In this document: positions 8,393 to 17,193 of the stretch, one piece after another
How positions within the stretch are numbered: position 1 is the stretch's first letter
Layout of the letters: every line of letters begins with the position of its first letter
Assembly (NCBI RefSeq): GCF_024979315.1
Contig: NZ_JANLCK010000006.1
Span: forward strand, 169,678-233,677
Origin: Herbiconiux oxytropis
GTDB taxonomy: Bacteria > Actinomycetota > Actinomycetes > Actinomycetales > Microbacteriaceae
Length of the DNA: 64,000 nt
Direction: 5' to 3'
Program-made: the position numbers and the translations under genes
The notes under the pieces: generated by a model
The model's input: only the letters and a program-made list of their open reading frames with translations
What the model was told of the DNA's origin: nothing
The model's database searches: none

Positions 8393-9322
8393 TCAGAGTC
8401 CGTCGAGGTAGCGCAACAGGATGCCTTCGCGCAGCGCCCACGGCGACACCTCGAGCTCCTCCACGTCGAAGAGCTTCATGGCCGAGTGCAGCACCACGGC
8501 CCCCGCCACGATCTGGAAGGTTCGGTCGGCGGTGATGCCGGGCAGCGCTTGGCGCGCCTCCGCGGGCATCTGCCCGAGGCGTGGGATCCAGTCCTTCAGC
8601 TCGGAGCGCCGGAGCGTCACCCTGTCCTCCCCGCCGGAGGGGTTCGGCCTGCTCGAGCCCGCCAGCCGGGCGAGCGAGCGGATGGTCTTCGAGGAGCCGA
8701 CCACGTGCGAGTAGGCCGGCTGCGCGGCGAACAGCGGCAGCGCACCCGCCCGCATGACGGCGCGCGAGTGCGCGCGCAGCTCGAGCATCTGCGCAGGGCT
8801 GGGCGGGTCGTCGGGGAAGAACTGCACGGTCGTGCGGCCGGCGCCGAGGGGCAGCGAGACGGCGACGTCGGGGAACTCGTCCGACCCCGCCGCGATCTCG
8901 AGCGAGCCGCCGCCGATGTCGAAGAGCAGGATGTTGCCCGACGACCAGCCGTACCAGCGGCGGATGGCGAGGAAGGTCAGCCGCCCCTCGTCCTCGCCCG
9001 TCAGCACCCGCAGGGTCACGCCGGTGGCCTCGGCGATGTGCGCGAGCACGGCCTCGCCGTTGGCGGCCTCCCGGAGCGCCGAGGTGGCCATCGGCAGCAG
9101 CTCGTCGATGCCCTCCCGCTGCGCCACCTCGGTGGCGGCCGAGATCGCGGCCACGATGGCGGCCACGCCCTCGTCGCTGATCGAGCCGTCGGGCTCGAGG
9201 TAGCGCATGAGCCGCAGCACCGACTTGTGCGACGCCATCGGCACGGGCCGAGCCCCCGGATGCGCGTCGACCACGATCAGATGGACGGTGTTGGAACCTA
9301 CGTCGAGCACTCCGAGTCTCAC
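8393..9322 (-). CDS. Ppx/GppA exopolyphosphatase / pppGpp phosphohydrolase family
   Basis: Predicted exopolyphosphatase or guanosine pentaphosphatase of 309 residues, sugar-kinase/actin fold. It begins with VRLGVLDVGSNTVHLIVV, the phosphate-1 motif, followed by LLFDIGGGSLEI (phosphate 2) and a VVGSSKTIRSLARL region. It is the short single-domain form common in actinobacteria and lacks the C-terminal HD domain of E. coli Ppx. An upstream in-frame start at 9385 exists, but GTG 9322 matches the family N-terminus and has TAGGGT 7 bases ahead, so it is preferred. Polyphosphate and pppGpp activity cannot be separated by sequence. Confidence 0.88.
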   Translation of the reverse strand: MRLGVLDVGSNTVHLIVVDAHPGARPVPMASHKSVLRLMRYLEPDGSISDEGVAAIVAAISAATEVAQREGIDELLPMATSALREAANGEAVLAHIAEATGVTLRVLTGEDEGRLTFLAIRRWYGWSSGNILLFDIGGGSLEIAAGSDEFPDVAVSLPLGAGRTTVQFFPDDPPSPAQMLELRAHSRAVMRAGALPLFAAQPAYSHVVGSSKTIRSLARLAGSSRPNPSGGEDRVTLRRSELKDWIPRLGQMPAEARQALPGITADRTFQIVAGAVVLHSAMKLFDVEELEVSPWALREGILLRYLDGL

Positions 9323-9329
9323 GCCCACG

Positions 9330-9335
9330 ACCCTA
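9330..9335 (-). promoter_or_regulatory. -10 of probable leaderless promoter for the Ppx/GppA gene
   Basis: TAGGGT on the minus strand ends 7 bases before GTG 9322. It lies back to back with the -10 of the divergent hydratase gene (9351-9356), so both promoters share about 25 bases. Confidence 0.45.
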
Positions 9336-9350
9336 GCGGAGGGCGCGCCG

Positions 9351-9356
9351 TAGACT
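9351..9356 (+). promoter_or_regulatory. -10 of probable leaderless promoter for the hotdog/MurB operon
   Basis: TAGACT ends 6 bases before GTG 9363 with no Shine-Dalgarno between them. Confidence 0.5.
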
Positions 9357-9362
9357 GGACGG

Positions 9363-9809
9363 GTGCCAGTGAACCCCGACCTCATCGACCACGAGTTCGA
9401 GAAGACCTCCCCCTACCTGGTCGGCCGCGAGAAGGTGCGTGAGTTCTCCCGTGCCGTCTTCGCCTCGAACCCGGTGCACCTGAGCGTCGAGGCGGCCAGG
9501 AACGCCGGCTACCCCGACCTCGTGGCGCCCCCCACCTTCGCCATCGTGGTGCAGCAGCTCACCCTCGACCAGCTCTTCGCGGTGGAGGACGCCGGCATCG
9601 AGCTCACCCACGTGGTGCACGGGTCGCAGCAGTTCGGCTACTCCCGCCCCATCGTGGCGGGCGACGAGCTCACCGCGCAGCTCCGCGTGACGAGCATCAA
9701 GACCCTCGGCGGCAACGCGATGGTCACGGCCGAGACCGCCGTGCACGACATCGACGGCGAGCACGTCGTGACCGCCACCTCCACCCTCGTCGTCAGGGGA
9801 GACGCATGA
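9363..9809 (+). CDS. FAS1-like/HadA-type MaoC dehydratase subunit
   Basis: Hotdog-fold protein of 148 residues, the non-catalytic HadA-like N-terminal MaoC half (UPF0336-type). It opens with VPVNPDLIDHEFEKTSPYLV and keeps the APPTFAIVVQQ and VVHGSQQFGYSRPIVAGDEL segments that form the hotdog helix and dimer surface. In mycobacteria HadA pairs with HadB in a (3R)-hydroxyacyl-ACP dehydratase. Here the partner gene overlaps by 4 bases. Microbacteriaceae lack mycolates, so the role is probably in ordinary or specialised fatty-acid elongation. GTG start, likely leaderless. Confidence 0.88.
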   Translation: MPVNPDLIDHEFEKTSPYLVGREKVREFSRAVFASNPVHLSVEAARNAGYPDLVAPPTFAIVVQQLTLDQLFAVEDAGIELTHVVHGSQQFGYSRPIVAGDELTAQLRVTSIKTLGGNAMVTAETAVHDIDGEHVVTATSTLVVRGDA

Positions 9810-10300
9810 CCGCCGCTCACGAAGACCTCGGCCTGAGCCCCGCCGGCTCCGAGGATCACGGCGCCGATCCGCACGCCGGCCTCGAGATCGTGCACGAGTA
9901 CGAGGTGGGCGACATCGTGGCCGAGGCCACCTACCCGCTCACCCGCGAGTCGCTCGTGCGCTACGCGGGTGCCTCCGGCGACTTCAACGCCATCCACTAC
10001 CGCGACGACATCGCGGCCGAGGTGGGCCTGCCCGGCGTGCTCGCGCACGGCATGCTCACGATGGGCCTCGCCATCCAGCCGGTCGTCGACTGGCTCGGCG
10101 ACCCCGCGCTCGTGGCCGACTACCAGGTGCGCTTCACGCGACCGGTCGTGGTCGACCCGGTCGCCGGGGCCGAGATCACGGTCGAGGCGAAGATCGCCCA
10201 GCTCGACGAGGAGGCCGGCACCGCGCGCGTCGACCTCACGGTCTCGGTGGAGGGCGCGACGGTGCTCGGCAAGGCGCAGGTGCGCGTCACGCTGCCATGA
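9806..10300 (+). CDS. HadB-like (R)-specific MaoC dehydratase/hydratase, catalytic subunit
   Basis: Catalytic partner of the preceding subunit, 164 residues. It has the hydratase motif of the MaoC family, GDFNAIHYRDDIAAEVG followed by GVLAHGMLTMG; Asp and His in the first block are the expected catalytic pair. About 25 N-terminal residues precede the hotdog. ATG overlaps the previous stop (ATGA), as expected for subunits made in equal amounts. MurB follows, again with a 4-base overlap, forming a conserved actinobacterial hadA-hadB-murB order. Confidence 0.9.
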   Translation: MTAAHEDLGLSPAGSEDHGADPHAGLEIVHEYEVGDIVAEATYPLTRESLVRYAGASGDFNAIHYRDDIAAEVGLPGVLAHGMLTMGLAIQPVVDWLGDPALVADYQVRFTRPVVVDPVAGAEITVEAKIAQLDEEAGTARVDLTVSVEGATVLGKAQVRVTLP

Positions 10301-11523
10301 GCGGCCCGACCCAGTCCGGCCCGATCGAGCCTGGCGCCCCCGAGTCCGACGCGCCGCTCGCCGGCTTCACCACCCTCCGGGTCGGCGGCCCGGCCACCCG
10401 CCTCGTCACGGCCACCACCGAGCCGGGGCTCCTCGAGCTCGCGCGCGAGACCTGGGCCGAGGGCGGCGACTGGTTCGTGCTGGGCGGCGGCTCCAACGTG
10501 GTGGTGGGCGACGACGGCTTCGACGGCACGGTCATCCGCATCGCCACCCGCGGCATCGCTCAGCTCCCCGCGCCGGAGGGCCTCGTGCGCCTCCGCGTGC
10601 AGGCGGGCGAGCCGTGGGACGACCTCGTGCGGCACACCGTCGAGCGCGGCCTGAGCGGCATCGAGGCGCTCTCGGGCATCCCCGGTTGCACCGGCGCCGC
10701 GCCCATCCAGAACATCGGCGCTTACGGCCAGGAGGTCTCCTCCGCCATCGTCTCGCTCGACTTCCTCGACGAGATCACGGGCGAGGTGCGTCGCATGCCC
10801 CTCGACGAGCTCGAGCTGTCGTACCGCTCGAGCGTCTTCAAGCGCGGCCTCCGCGGCATCGTGCTCTCGGTCACCTTCGAGCTGCAGGATGCCGCGGGCG
10901 GGCTGAGCGCACCCGTCGCCTACGCGCAGCTCGCGACCACGCTCGGCGTGGAGGTGGGCGGGCGACTGCCCATCCGCGACGTGCGTGACGCCGTGCTCGG
11001 CCTCCGGGCCTCGAAGGGCATGGTGCTCGACCCCGGCGATCCCGACTCGTTCAGCGCGGGCTCGTTCTTCACCAATCCCATCGTCACCGAGAACTTCGCC
11101 CGCACGCTGCCCGCCTCGGCCCCGCGATGGCAGGTCGAGCCCGAGGAGCCCGCCGTCGTCATCCCGCTCGACGGCGCCGCGGAGCTCGCCGACCTCTCGG
11201 GGGCGGATGCGGGCACGGGCGTCTCGCTCGACGGCGACCGGCTGCCCCTCGACGAGCGCGATCGACTCCGCGAGTACCACGTCAAGCTCAGCGCCGCGTG
11301 GCTCATCGAGCACGCCGGCATCCGCAAGGGCTTCGCGCTGCCCGGCTCCACGGCCGCGATCTCGTCGAAGCACACCCTCGCCCTCGTCAACACGGCGGCG
11401 GGGCGCGGCGGGGGCAGGGCCGCCGACATCGCCGAGCTCGCCCGCTACGTGCAGGGCCGGGTGCTCGCCGAGTTCGGCGTGCTGCTCCAGCCCGAGCCGG
11501 TGTTCCTCGCCCACGAGCTGTGA
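10297..11523 (+). CDS. murB: UDP-N-acetylenolpyruvoylglucosamine reductase MurB
   Basis: FAD/NADPH enzyme reducing UDP-GlcNAc-enolpyruvate to UDP-MurNAc in the cytoplasm, an essential step of peptidoglycan precursor synthesis. The 408-residue protein has the FAD-binding motif LGGGSNVVVGDDGF, the central IPGCTGAAPIQNIGAYGQEV and catalytic SYRSSVF. In the C-terminal MurB domain SAGSFFTNPIV is followed by AAWLIEHAGIRKGF and SSKHTLALVN. It is translationally coupled to the hadB-like gene. A Gly/Glu-rich stretch near residues 295-320 lengthens the C-terminal domain, as in other actinobacterial MurB. Confidence 0.96.
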   Translation: MSGPTQSGPIEPGAPESDAPLAGFTTLRVGGPATRLVTATTEPGLLELARETWAEGGDWFVLGGGSNVVVGDDGFDGTVIRIATRGIAQLPAPEGLVRLRVQAGEPWDDLVRHTVERGLSGIEALSGIPGCTGAAPIQNIGAYGQEVSSAIVSLDFLDEITGEVRRMPLDELELSYRSSVFKRGLRGIVLSVTFELQDAAGGLSAPVAYAQLATTLGVEVGGRLPIRDVRDAVLGLRASKGMVLDPGDPDSFSAGSFFTNPIVTENFARTLPASAPRWQVEPEEPAVVIPLDGAAELADLSGADAGTGVSLDGDRLPLDERDRLREYHVKLSAAWLIEHAGIRKGFALPGSTAAISSKHTLALVNTAAGRGGGRAADIAELARYVQGRVLAEFGVLLQPEPVFLAHEL

Positions 11524-11563
11524 CCCTCTGAACCACCCCTTGCGCGCACCCGCGCCATCCGGC

Positions 11564-11584
11564 AATGTGTACATCGTTCACATT
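11564..11584. promoter_or_regulatory. Palindrome upstream of the DrrA-like gene
   Basis: AATGTG at 11564-11569 and CACATT at 11579-11584 form an imperfect palindrome of 21 bases (AATGTGtAC, atc, GTtCACATT) 42 bases before the TTG start. A candidate operator for a TetR/MarR-type regulator not present in the window. Confidence 0.35.
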
Positions 11585-11626
11585 CCTGCTCGTGCACTCG
11601 CCTGAGCACATTTCTGAGGAGACCGG

Positions 11627-12625
11627 TTGATCCACGCACGAGGGCTCGCGCGCACCTTCGAGGGGCGAGGCCGGGGCAAGGCCAAAGAGGAGGTGAAGGC
11701 CGTCGCTGGCGTCGACATCGATGTGGCGGAGGGCGAGATCGTGGGCTTCCTCGGCCCGAACGGCGCGGGCAAGACCACGACGCTCCGCATGCTCACCACG
11801 CTGCTGAAGCCCACGGCCGGCAGCGCCACGGTGGCCGGATTCGACGTGGCGACCCAGTCGCAGCAGGTGCGCCGGAGCATCGGCTACGTCTCGCAGAGCG
11901 GATCGACCTCGCCAGAGGCGCGCGCCGGCGAGGAGGTCATGGACCACGGCATGCTCTACGGCATCAGCCAGAAGCAGGCCGAGAGCCGCGGCCGCGAACT
12001 CTTCGAGCAGCTCGACCTCGAAGGCCTCTGGGAGCGCAAGCCCCAGGCCATGTCGGGCGGCCAGCGCCGCCGCCTCGACATCGCGATGGGCCTCGTGCAC
12101 GACCCCACTCTGGTCTTCCTCGACGAGCCCACCACGGGCCTGGATCCGCAGGCCCGCGCCAACCTCTGGACCCACATCAGCGACCTCCGCACGAGGCGCG
12201 GCGCCACGATCTTCCTCACCACCCACTACCTCGACGAGGCGGATGCGCTCTGCGACCGCATCCTCGTGATCGACCACGGCTCGATCGTGGCGAGCGACAC
12301 TCCGGATGCGCTGAAGCGGCAGGTGGCGGGCGACCTCGTCTCGCTCGTGGTGGCCGACGCGTCGAAGGCGGCCGCGGCGGCCGAGCTGCTCGGCCGCATC
12401 GCCGACACCGAGGTGGAGGTGACCGCTGCTCAAGCCGGGACCGGCGCGCAGGCGGGGGCGGGCGTGAGCGCTCGCGTGCGCGGCGCCGGCCATGAGGTCG
12501 CGGGCCTCATCCGCGGCCTCGACGCCGCGGGCATCGACCTCGACTCGATCGAGGTTCGCCGCCCCACCCTCGACGACGTCTTCCTCGACCTCACCGGTCG
12601 TTCCCTTCGCGAGCAAGGAGCCTGA
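11627..12625 (+). CDS. DrrA-like ABC exporter ATPase
   Basis: Cytoplasmic ATPase of 332 residues for an ABC-2 drug or lipid exporter, daunorubicin-resistance DrrA family. Walker A is GPNGAGKTTTLRML, the signature is MSGGQRRRLDIAMGL and Walker B VFLDEPTTGLDP. The C-terminus ends in the DrrA-type domain with RRPTLDDVFLDLTG. TTG start at 11627 is preceded by GAGGAG with suitable spacing. The permease follows three bases after the stop. Exported substrate unknown; drug resistance and export of a cell-surface lipid are both possible. Confidence 0.92.
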   Translation: MIHARGLARTFEGRGRGKAKEEVKAVAGVDIDVAEGEIVGFLGPNGAGKTTTLRMLTTLLKPTAGSATVAGFDVATQSQQVRRSIGYVSQSGSTSPEARAGEEVMDHGMLYGISQKQAESRGRELFEQLDLEGLWERKPQAMSGGQRRRLDIAMGLVHDPTLVFLDEPTTGLDPQARANLWTHISDLRTRRGATIFLTTHYLDEADALCDRILVIDHGSIVASDTPDALKRQVAGDLVSLVVADASKAAAAAELLGRIADTEVEVTAAQAGTGAQAGAGVSARVRGAGHEVAGLIRGLDAAGIDLDSIEVRRPTLDDVFLDLTGRSLREQGA

Positions 12626-12628
12626 CCC

Positions 12629-13381
12629 GTGTTCTGGAGAGAGACCTCCATCGTCTTCCGCCGTCAGCTCCGGATGGCGCTGCGGAACCCCGCCTGGGTC
12701 ATCATCGGGCTCGTGCAGCCCATCCTCTACCTGTGCCTGTTCGGCCCCCTGCTCGAGCCGCTGGCCGGCACCCTCGGAGCCGAGAACGCCTACACGCTCT
12801 TCGTGCCAGGCCTCCTCGTGCAGCTCGGGCTCTTCGGCGCGCTGTTCGCAGGTTTCGGGCTCATCGCCGAGTGGCGTGCGGGCGTGATCGAGGCCGAGCG
12901 CGTGACGCCGGCCAGCCGCACCGCCCTGCTGCTCGGGCGCATCCTGCGCGACGTGCTGCAGCTGTTCGTGCAGGGCCTCGTGCTCATCGGGCTGGCGTTC
13001 CTGTTCGGCCTCACCGGATCGCTGCCGGGCATGGCGCTCGGTCTCGTGCTCACGGTGCTCCTCGGCGCCGCGTGCGCCGCGGCGTCGAACGCGCTCGCCC
13101 TCACCACGAAGAGCGAAGACGTCATGGCGCCCGTGATCAACAGCGTCGCCCTGCCCGTGCTGCTGCTCTCGGGCATCCTGCTGCCCATGACCATCGGCCC
13201 GCAGTGGCTGCAGGTGGTGAGCGACTTCATGCCCACGAAGTACATCGTGAACGCCATCCGCGAGCTGTTCACGGGCGACTTCTGGACGATCACGACCATG
13301 TGGGGGGTCGTCTGGACCCTCGTGCTCTTCGCCGCGGGGCTCTGGGTGGGCACCCGCACGTTCCGGCGCGAGAACGCCTAG
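12629..13381 (+). CDS. DrrB-like ABC-2 exporter permease
   Basis: Membrane subunit of 250 residues with six hydrophobic segments typical of ABC-2 permeases: YLCLFGPLL, FVPGLLVQLGLFGALFAGF, LILRDVLQ and a late LLSGILLPMTIGPQWLQ loop ahead of the last helix. GTG start directly follows the ATPase gene, so the two form a two-gene transporter operon. It converges on the LuxR-type regulator at 13411 with a 29-base gap. Confidence 0.92.
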   Translation: MFWRETSIVFRRQLRMALRNPAWVIIGLVQPILYLCLFGPLLEPLAGTLGAENAYTLFVPGLLVQLGLFGALFAGFGLIAEWRAGVIEAERVTPASRTALLLGRILRDVLQLFVQGLVLIGLAFLFGLTGSLPGMALGLVLTVLLGAACAAASNALALTTKSEDVMAPVINSVALPVLLLSGILLPMTIGPQWLQVVSDFMPTKYIVNAIRELFTGDFWTITTMWGVVWTLVLFAAGLWVGTRTFRRENA

Positions 13382-13410
13382 CGACGCGGCCGGCCGGCGC
13401 CGCCTGCGCC

Positions 13411-14052
13411 TCAGATCAGCCGAAGCTCCATCGCCTTCGTCACGGCGCGGGTGCGGTCGGAGACCTCGAGCTTCTCGAAGATGTGCTGCAGGTGCGTCTT
13501 CACGGTCGCCTCACCGATGAACAGGGCCCGGCCGATCTCGGGATTGCTGCGGCCCGCCGCCACCTGCGTGAGCACCTGGAGCTCGCGGGCGCTGAGCGAG
13601 GGCCGGCTCGCGGGCGCACTGCGCATCCGCTCGACGAGCTTCGTGGCGATCGAGGGGGCCAGCACGGTGTGGCCGGCCGCGACCGAGCGCACTCCGGCGA
13701 GGATCTCCTCCTCGGGCGCGGCCTTCAGCAAGTAGCCGCTCGCACCGGCCTCGATCGACTCGAGGATGTTCTCGTCGGTCTCGTAGGTCGTGAGCACGAG
13801 CACCCGGATGCCGGGATCGCGCTCGATGATGCGGGCGGTCGCCTGCTCGCCGCCGAGGCCCGGCAGCCGAAGGTCCATGAGCACGACATCGGGTCGGAGC
13901 TCGGCCGCGCGCTCGATGGCCGTGAGGCCGTCGGCGGCCTCGCCCGCCACCTCGATGCCGTCGGCGCTCTCGAGCAGCGCCACGATGCCGCTGCGCACGA
14001 TCGGATGGTCGTCGACCACCAGCACCCGGATGCTCTCGGTGCCGTCAGTCAT
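13411..14052 (-). CDS. NarL/LuxR-family response regulator
   Basis: DNA-binding output protein (213 residues) of a two-component system. The receiver domain has acidic pocket D14-D15, phospho-acceptor D60 (LMDLRLPG) and conserved Thr/Lys (TTYETDE, LLKAA). The C-terminal LuxR helix-turn-helix is LSARELQVLTQVAAGRSNPE through TVKTHLQHIFEKLEV. It overlaps its kinase gene by four bases (ATGA). It is the last gene of the exporter-kinase-regulator operon at 13411-17064 and probably controls that transporter, in the manner of LiaR or DesR modules. Confidence 0.93.
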   Translation of the reverse strand: MTDGTESIRVLVVDDHPIVRSGIVALLESADGIEVAGEAADGLTAIERAAELRPDVVLMDLRLPGLGGEQATARIIERDPGIRVLVLTTYETDENILESIEAGASGYLLKAAPEEEILAGVRSVAAGHTVLAPSIATKLVERMRSAPASRPSLSARELQVLTQVAAGRSNPEIGRALFIGEATVKTHLQHIFEKLEVSDRTRAVTKAMELRLI

Positions 14053-15239
14053 GTCCCGCTCTCTTCCTGTCGTGCTGGCTCCGCGGCGGCGATGGCCGCC
14101 ACCAGTACGGTGCCACCGCCCACGACTCCCGCCACCTTCAGGGTGCCGCCCACGAGGGCGAGCCGCTGCCGCATCCCTTCGAGCCCGAAGCCGCTCGAGG
14201 GGGGCACGTCGTCGCCGAGCCCCCGGCCGTCGTCCTGCACGGTGAGGACGAGCTGCCGATCGCCGCCCGAGCCCGTGTGCACGAGGGTGAGCCGCGCGTG
14301 CTCCGCGCGGGAGTGCTTCCGCACGTTGGCGAGAGCCTCCTGGGCCGAGCGCAGCAGCACGACCTCGTGGTCGCGGGGGAGCGGCCCCACCTCCTCGAAG
14401 CGCGTGGCGATCCGGATGCGGGTCTCCCGCTCGAAGGCCGTCACGAGCCGGTCGAGCGCGTTCGCAAGACCGCCGTCGACGGGCACGGGGGCGCTCGCGG
14501 CCACCAGGGACCTGGTCTCGGTCAGGGCCTCGCGCGCCACCTCCTCGATGAGTTCGAAGTCGGCTCGCACCGCAGGGCCGGCGCGCTTCCGACCGCGCTG
14601 TGCGAGCATCACCACGCTCGTGAGGTTCTGGGCGATCGTGTCGTGCAGATCGAGGGCGAGCCGTTCGCGCTCGGCTCCCGCCCCCGCCTCGCGGTGCAGG
14701 GCGGCCAGTTGGTCCTGCGCCGCGGTGAGCTCGGCCAGGAGCCGGGTGTTCTCGTCGCCCTTCCGCAGCGCGAGCGTGAACCAGACCCCGATCCCCACAC
14801 CCAGCCCGAGCGAGACGCCCTCGATCACCACCGCCTGCATGAGCGCGTCGATCCCCCCGCCGAAGCTCACGAAGAAGCCGAGCGCGGTGCCGACGGACAG
14901 CACGGCGCAGGCCACGATGGGCCTGCCCAGCCGCGGGCTCGGCACGAGCAGCCAGAGCAGCGGGAACCCGATGCACTGCAGCACGGCCATGTTGGGGGAG
15001 AACGCGGTGCCGACGGCGATGGTCACGACGAGGGTGGCCGCGAGCGGTAGGCGCCAGCGCTTTTCGTCGAGACCGCGCCGGCCCACTGCTGCGTAGAACA
15101 CGGCGAAGGCCGCGAGCAGGCTGAGGGCGGCCGGCTTCATCCATGGTTCGGCGGTCGCCGTCACCGCCACGAGAGCGCCCACGAGGAACACGGCACCGAG
15201 GACAACGACGTGCCACCACCGGTTCCCGCTCACCCGCAC
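14049..15239 (-). CDS. HisKA_3-type membrane sensor histidine kinase
   Basis: Sensor kinase of 396 residues with about six N-terminal membrane segments (residues 8-150) and no large extracellular domain, followed by a HisKA_3 dimerisation domain (ALDLHDTIAQNLTSVV, phospho-His199) and an HATPase domain (DGRGLGDDV and SGFGLEGMRQRL). Intramembrane-sensing kinases of this kind often respond to envelope stress or antibiotics. GTG at 15239 is chosen because GGAGGA lies 9 bases upstream; GTG 15233 is the alternative. An open frame extends further upstream but lacks a better start. Confidence 0.88.
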   Translation of the reverse strand: MRVSGNRWWHVVVLGAVFLVGALVAVTATAEPWMKPAALSLLAAFAVFYAAVGRRGLDEKRWRLPLAATLVVTIAVGTAFSPNMAVLQCIGFPLLWLLVPSPRLGRPIVACAVLSVGTALGFFVSFGGGIDALMQAVVIEGVSLGLGVGIGVWFTLALRKGDENTRLLAELTAAQDQLAALHREAGAGAERERLALDLHDTIAQNLTSVVMLAQRGRKRAGPAVRADFELIEEVAREALTETRSLVAASAPVPVDGGLANALDRLVTAFERETRIRIATRFEEVGPLPRDHEVVLLRSAQEALANVRKHSRAEHARLTLVHTGSGGDRQLVLTVQDDGRGLGDDVPPSSGFGLEGMRQRLALVGGTLKVAGVVGGGTVLVAAIAAAEPARQEESGT

Positions 15240-15322
15240 CGCCCCCGATCCTCCCGCCCCATCATGCCCCTCGCGGCCCGTCGCCACGCGGCCGGTCTGT
15301 CGCCACGCGCCCGGCCCGGCGC

Positions 15323-16198
15323 TCAGGTGTCCTTCCGGATCCATCGGAACGTCACCTTGCAGACGACCAGCCCCGCCACGAGCCAGATGCCGAGCACGAT
15401 CGCCACGAGCGGCAGGTTCCACTCCCCGCCGGGCTCCGCCACGGCGAACGACTCCGGCAGGAGGGCTGCCCGCATGCCCTGTGCGATCCACTTGAGCGGG
15501 AACACGCTCGCGATCGCCTGCAGCCACCCGGGCAGCATCGTGAAGCTCAGGAAGACGCCCGAGATGAACTGCAGCACGATCAGCGGCGGGATGATCACGG
15601 CGGTCGCGCTCTTGCCGCTGCGGGGCAGTCGCGAGATGGCGATGCCGAGCACCGCGGCGGTCACGATGCCCACGAGGTACACCCAGGCGAAGGTGAACCA
15701 GCTGGCCGGATCGGTCGGCAGATCGACCCCGAAGGCCAGCTGGGCGAGCAGCAGCAGGAGCGCGACCTGCGCGAGCGAGGTCACGAACACCTGGCCGAGC
15801 TTGCCGATGAAGTACGACAACACCGGAAGGGGAGTGCCCGCGAGGCGCTTCAGCGTGCCGTCTCCGCGCTCCATCGCGATGTCGACCCCGAGGTTCTGCA
15901 CCCCGCTCAGCAGGATGCCGGCGGCGATCATGCCGGGCAGGTAGTACGCGGCCTGCGAGATGCCGCCGGTGCCGTCGGGGCCCGCGCCCACCTCGCCGAG
16001 CGAGCCGAAGGCCACCGAGAAGATGCTCAGCAGCACGACCGGGAAGAGGAAGGTGAAGAAGACGGTGTCTCCGGCGCGGAAGTACAGGCGCGTCTCGTAG
16101 GCGATGCGCGCAAGACCGAGGCGGAGGGTGCGGCCGGGGCCGAAGCGCCGGGCGGGTGGAGCGCCGGCGGGGAGGGCGGCGAGATCGCGGGCGGTCAT
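15323..16198 (-). CDS. ABC-2 exporter permease
   Basis: Membrane subunit of 291 residues. A cytoplasmic N-terminus (about 35 residues) precedes six hydrophobic segments. TVFFTFLFPVVLLSIFSVAF is the first, and the family hallmark GDGTLKRLAGTPLPVLSYFI lies in the central loop. ATG 16198 overlaps the ATPase stop (ATGA). The transporter may export an antimicrobial or lipid; its operon also carries a sensor kinase and a response regulator, suggesting inducible resistance. Confidence 0.92.
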   Translation of the reverse strand: MTARDLAALPAGAPPARRFGPGRTLRLGLARIAYETRLYFRAGDTVFFTFLFPVVLLSIFSVAFGSLGEVGAGPDGTGGISQAAYYLPGMIAAGILLSGVQNLGVDIAMERGDGTLKRLAGTPLPVLSYFIGKLGQVFVTSLAQVALLLLLAQLAFGVDLPTDPASWFTFAWVYLVGIVTAAVLGIAISRLPRSGKSATAVIIPPLIVLQFISGVFLSFTMLPGWLQAIASVFPLKWIAQGMRAALLPESFAVAEPGGEWNLPLVAIVLGIWLVAGLVVCKVTFRWIRKDT

Positions 16199-17064
16199 GC
16201 TGCGGCCTCCTCTCGTGCCTCGGCGGCTTCGACGAGCCCGAGGTAGACGTCCTCCAGGGAAGGGCGGATGACCTCGAGCTCGGCGAGCTCGCCGAACTCG
16301 GCGGTGAGCCGGCTCACGAGCGCGGCGGGCTCCTCGGTGCGCTCCTCGTGCCGCCCTGTCGCGCTCCGCCAGCGCACGATCGGGATGCGGGCATCCGCCG
16401 GCCCCAGTTCGTTCACGGCCCCCATGTCGATGAGCCGGCCGCCCGCGATCACGGCCGCGCGGTCGCTCAGCTGCGCGGCCTCGTCGAGATAGTGGGTGGT
16501 GAGCACGATGGTCGTGCCCTCGCGCGAGAGCGAGCGGATGAGCTCCCAGAACTGCCGACGGGCCTCGGGGTCGAAGCCCGTCGTGGGCTCGTCGAGGAAC
16601 AGCACCTCCGGCCGCCCGATGATCCCGAGCGCCACGTCGACGCGCCGCCGCTGCCCGCCCGAGAGCGCCTTGATACGGGTCCCGGCCTTCTCCTCGAGCC
16701 CCACGGCGGCGATCACCTCGGCGACATCGCGCGGCTGCGGGTACAGGCTCGCGAAGTGGGCGAGCTGCTCCCGCACGGTGACGTTGCCGCTCTCACCGGT
16801 CTGCTGCAGCACGATGCCGAGCCTCGCCTTCCACTCGAGCGTGGCGCGACGCGGGTCGACCCCCAGCACCGTCACCTCGCCTCCCGAGCGGTCGCGGTAG
16901 CCCTCGAGGATCTCGACCGTCGTGCTCTTGCCCGCGCCGTTCGGGCCGAGCAGCGCGAAGGTCTCGCCGTGGGCGATCTCGAAGCTCACGCCGTCGACGG
17001 CCGTGAAGCCCCCGTATCGCTTGTGGAGGTCATGGACCGAGATGGCGGGGGAGGTGCTGGACAT
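16195..17064 (-). CDS. ABC-2 exporter ATPase
   Basis: ATPase subunit of 289 residues. Walker A is LLGPNGAGKSTTVEILEGY, the signature is LSGGQRRRVDVALG and Walker B VLFLDEPTTGFDPEARRQ; the switch His is in TTHYLDEA. The C-terminal extension (about residues 225-289) includes the RPSLEDVYLGLVEA motif of DrrA/CcmA-type exporters. ATG 17064 matches the usual N-terminus; more upstream in-frame starts up to 17172 lack ribosome sites. First gene of the four-gene operon. Confidence 0.92.
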   Translation of the reverse strand: MSSTSPAISVHDLHKRYGGFTAVDGVSFEIAHGETFALLGPNGAGKSTTVEILEGYRDRSGGEVTVLGVDPRRATLEWKARLGIVLQQTGESGNVTVREQLAHFASLYPQPRDVAEVIAAVGLEEKAGTRIKALSGGQRRRVDVALGIIGRPEVLFLDEPTTGFDPEARRQFWELIRSLSREGTTIVLTTHYLDEAAQLSDRAAVIAGGRLIDMGAVNELGPADARIPIVRWRSATGRHEERTEEPAALVSRLTAEFGELAELEVIRPSLEDVYLGLVEAAEAREEAAA

Positions 17065-17193
17065 GGCTCCATGCTCGCGGCTCGGCGGCCGACGCGCCAG
17101 CGGGCGGGTGGAGGAGGGCTCCATCCCCCGATCGGGGGAGACGACCGTGAACACCATCTGATGTATCCTCAACTATCACGGAGGGTGGATGCG

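Noticed and set aside
8393..9385. Longer start of the Ppx/GppA gene at 9385
   Set aside because: It would overlap the divergent hydratase start; the family N-terminus and a -10 element both point to GTG 9322.
12733..15096. 787-codon plus-strand open frame
   Set aside because: Covers the permease gene and the antisense of the kinase and regulator genes, all of which show full family motifs in their own frames; the translation is low-complexity Arg/Ala.
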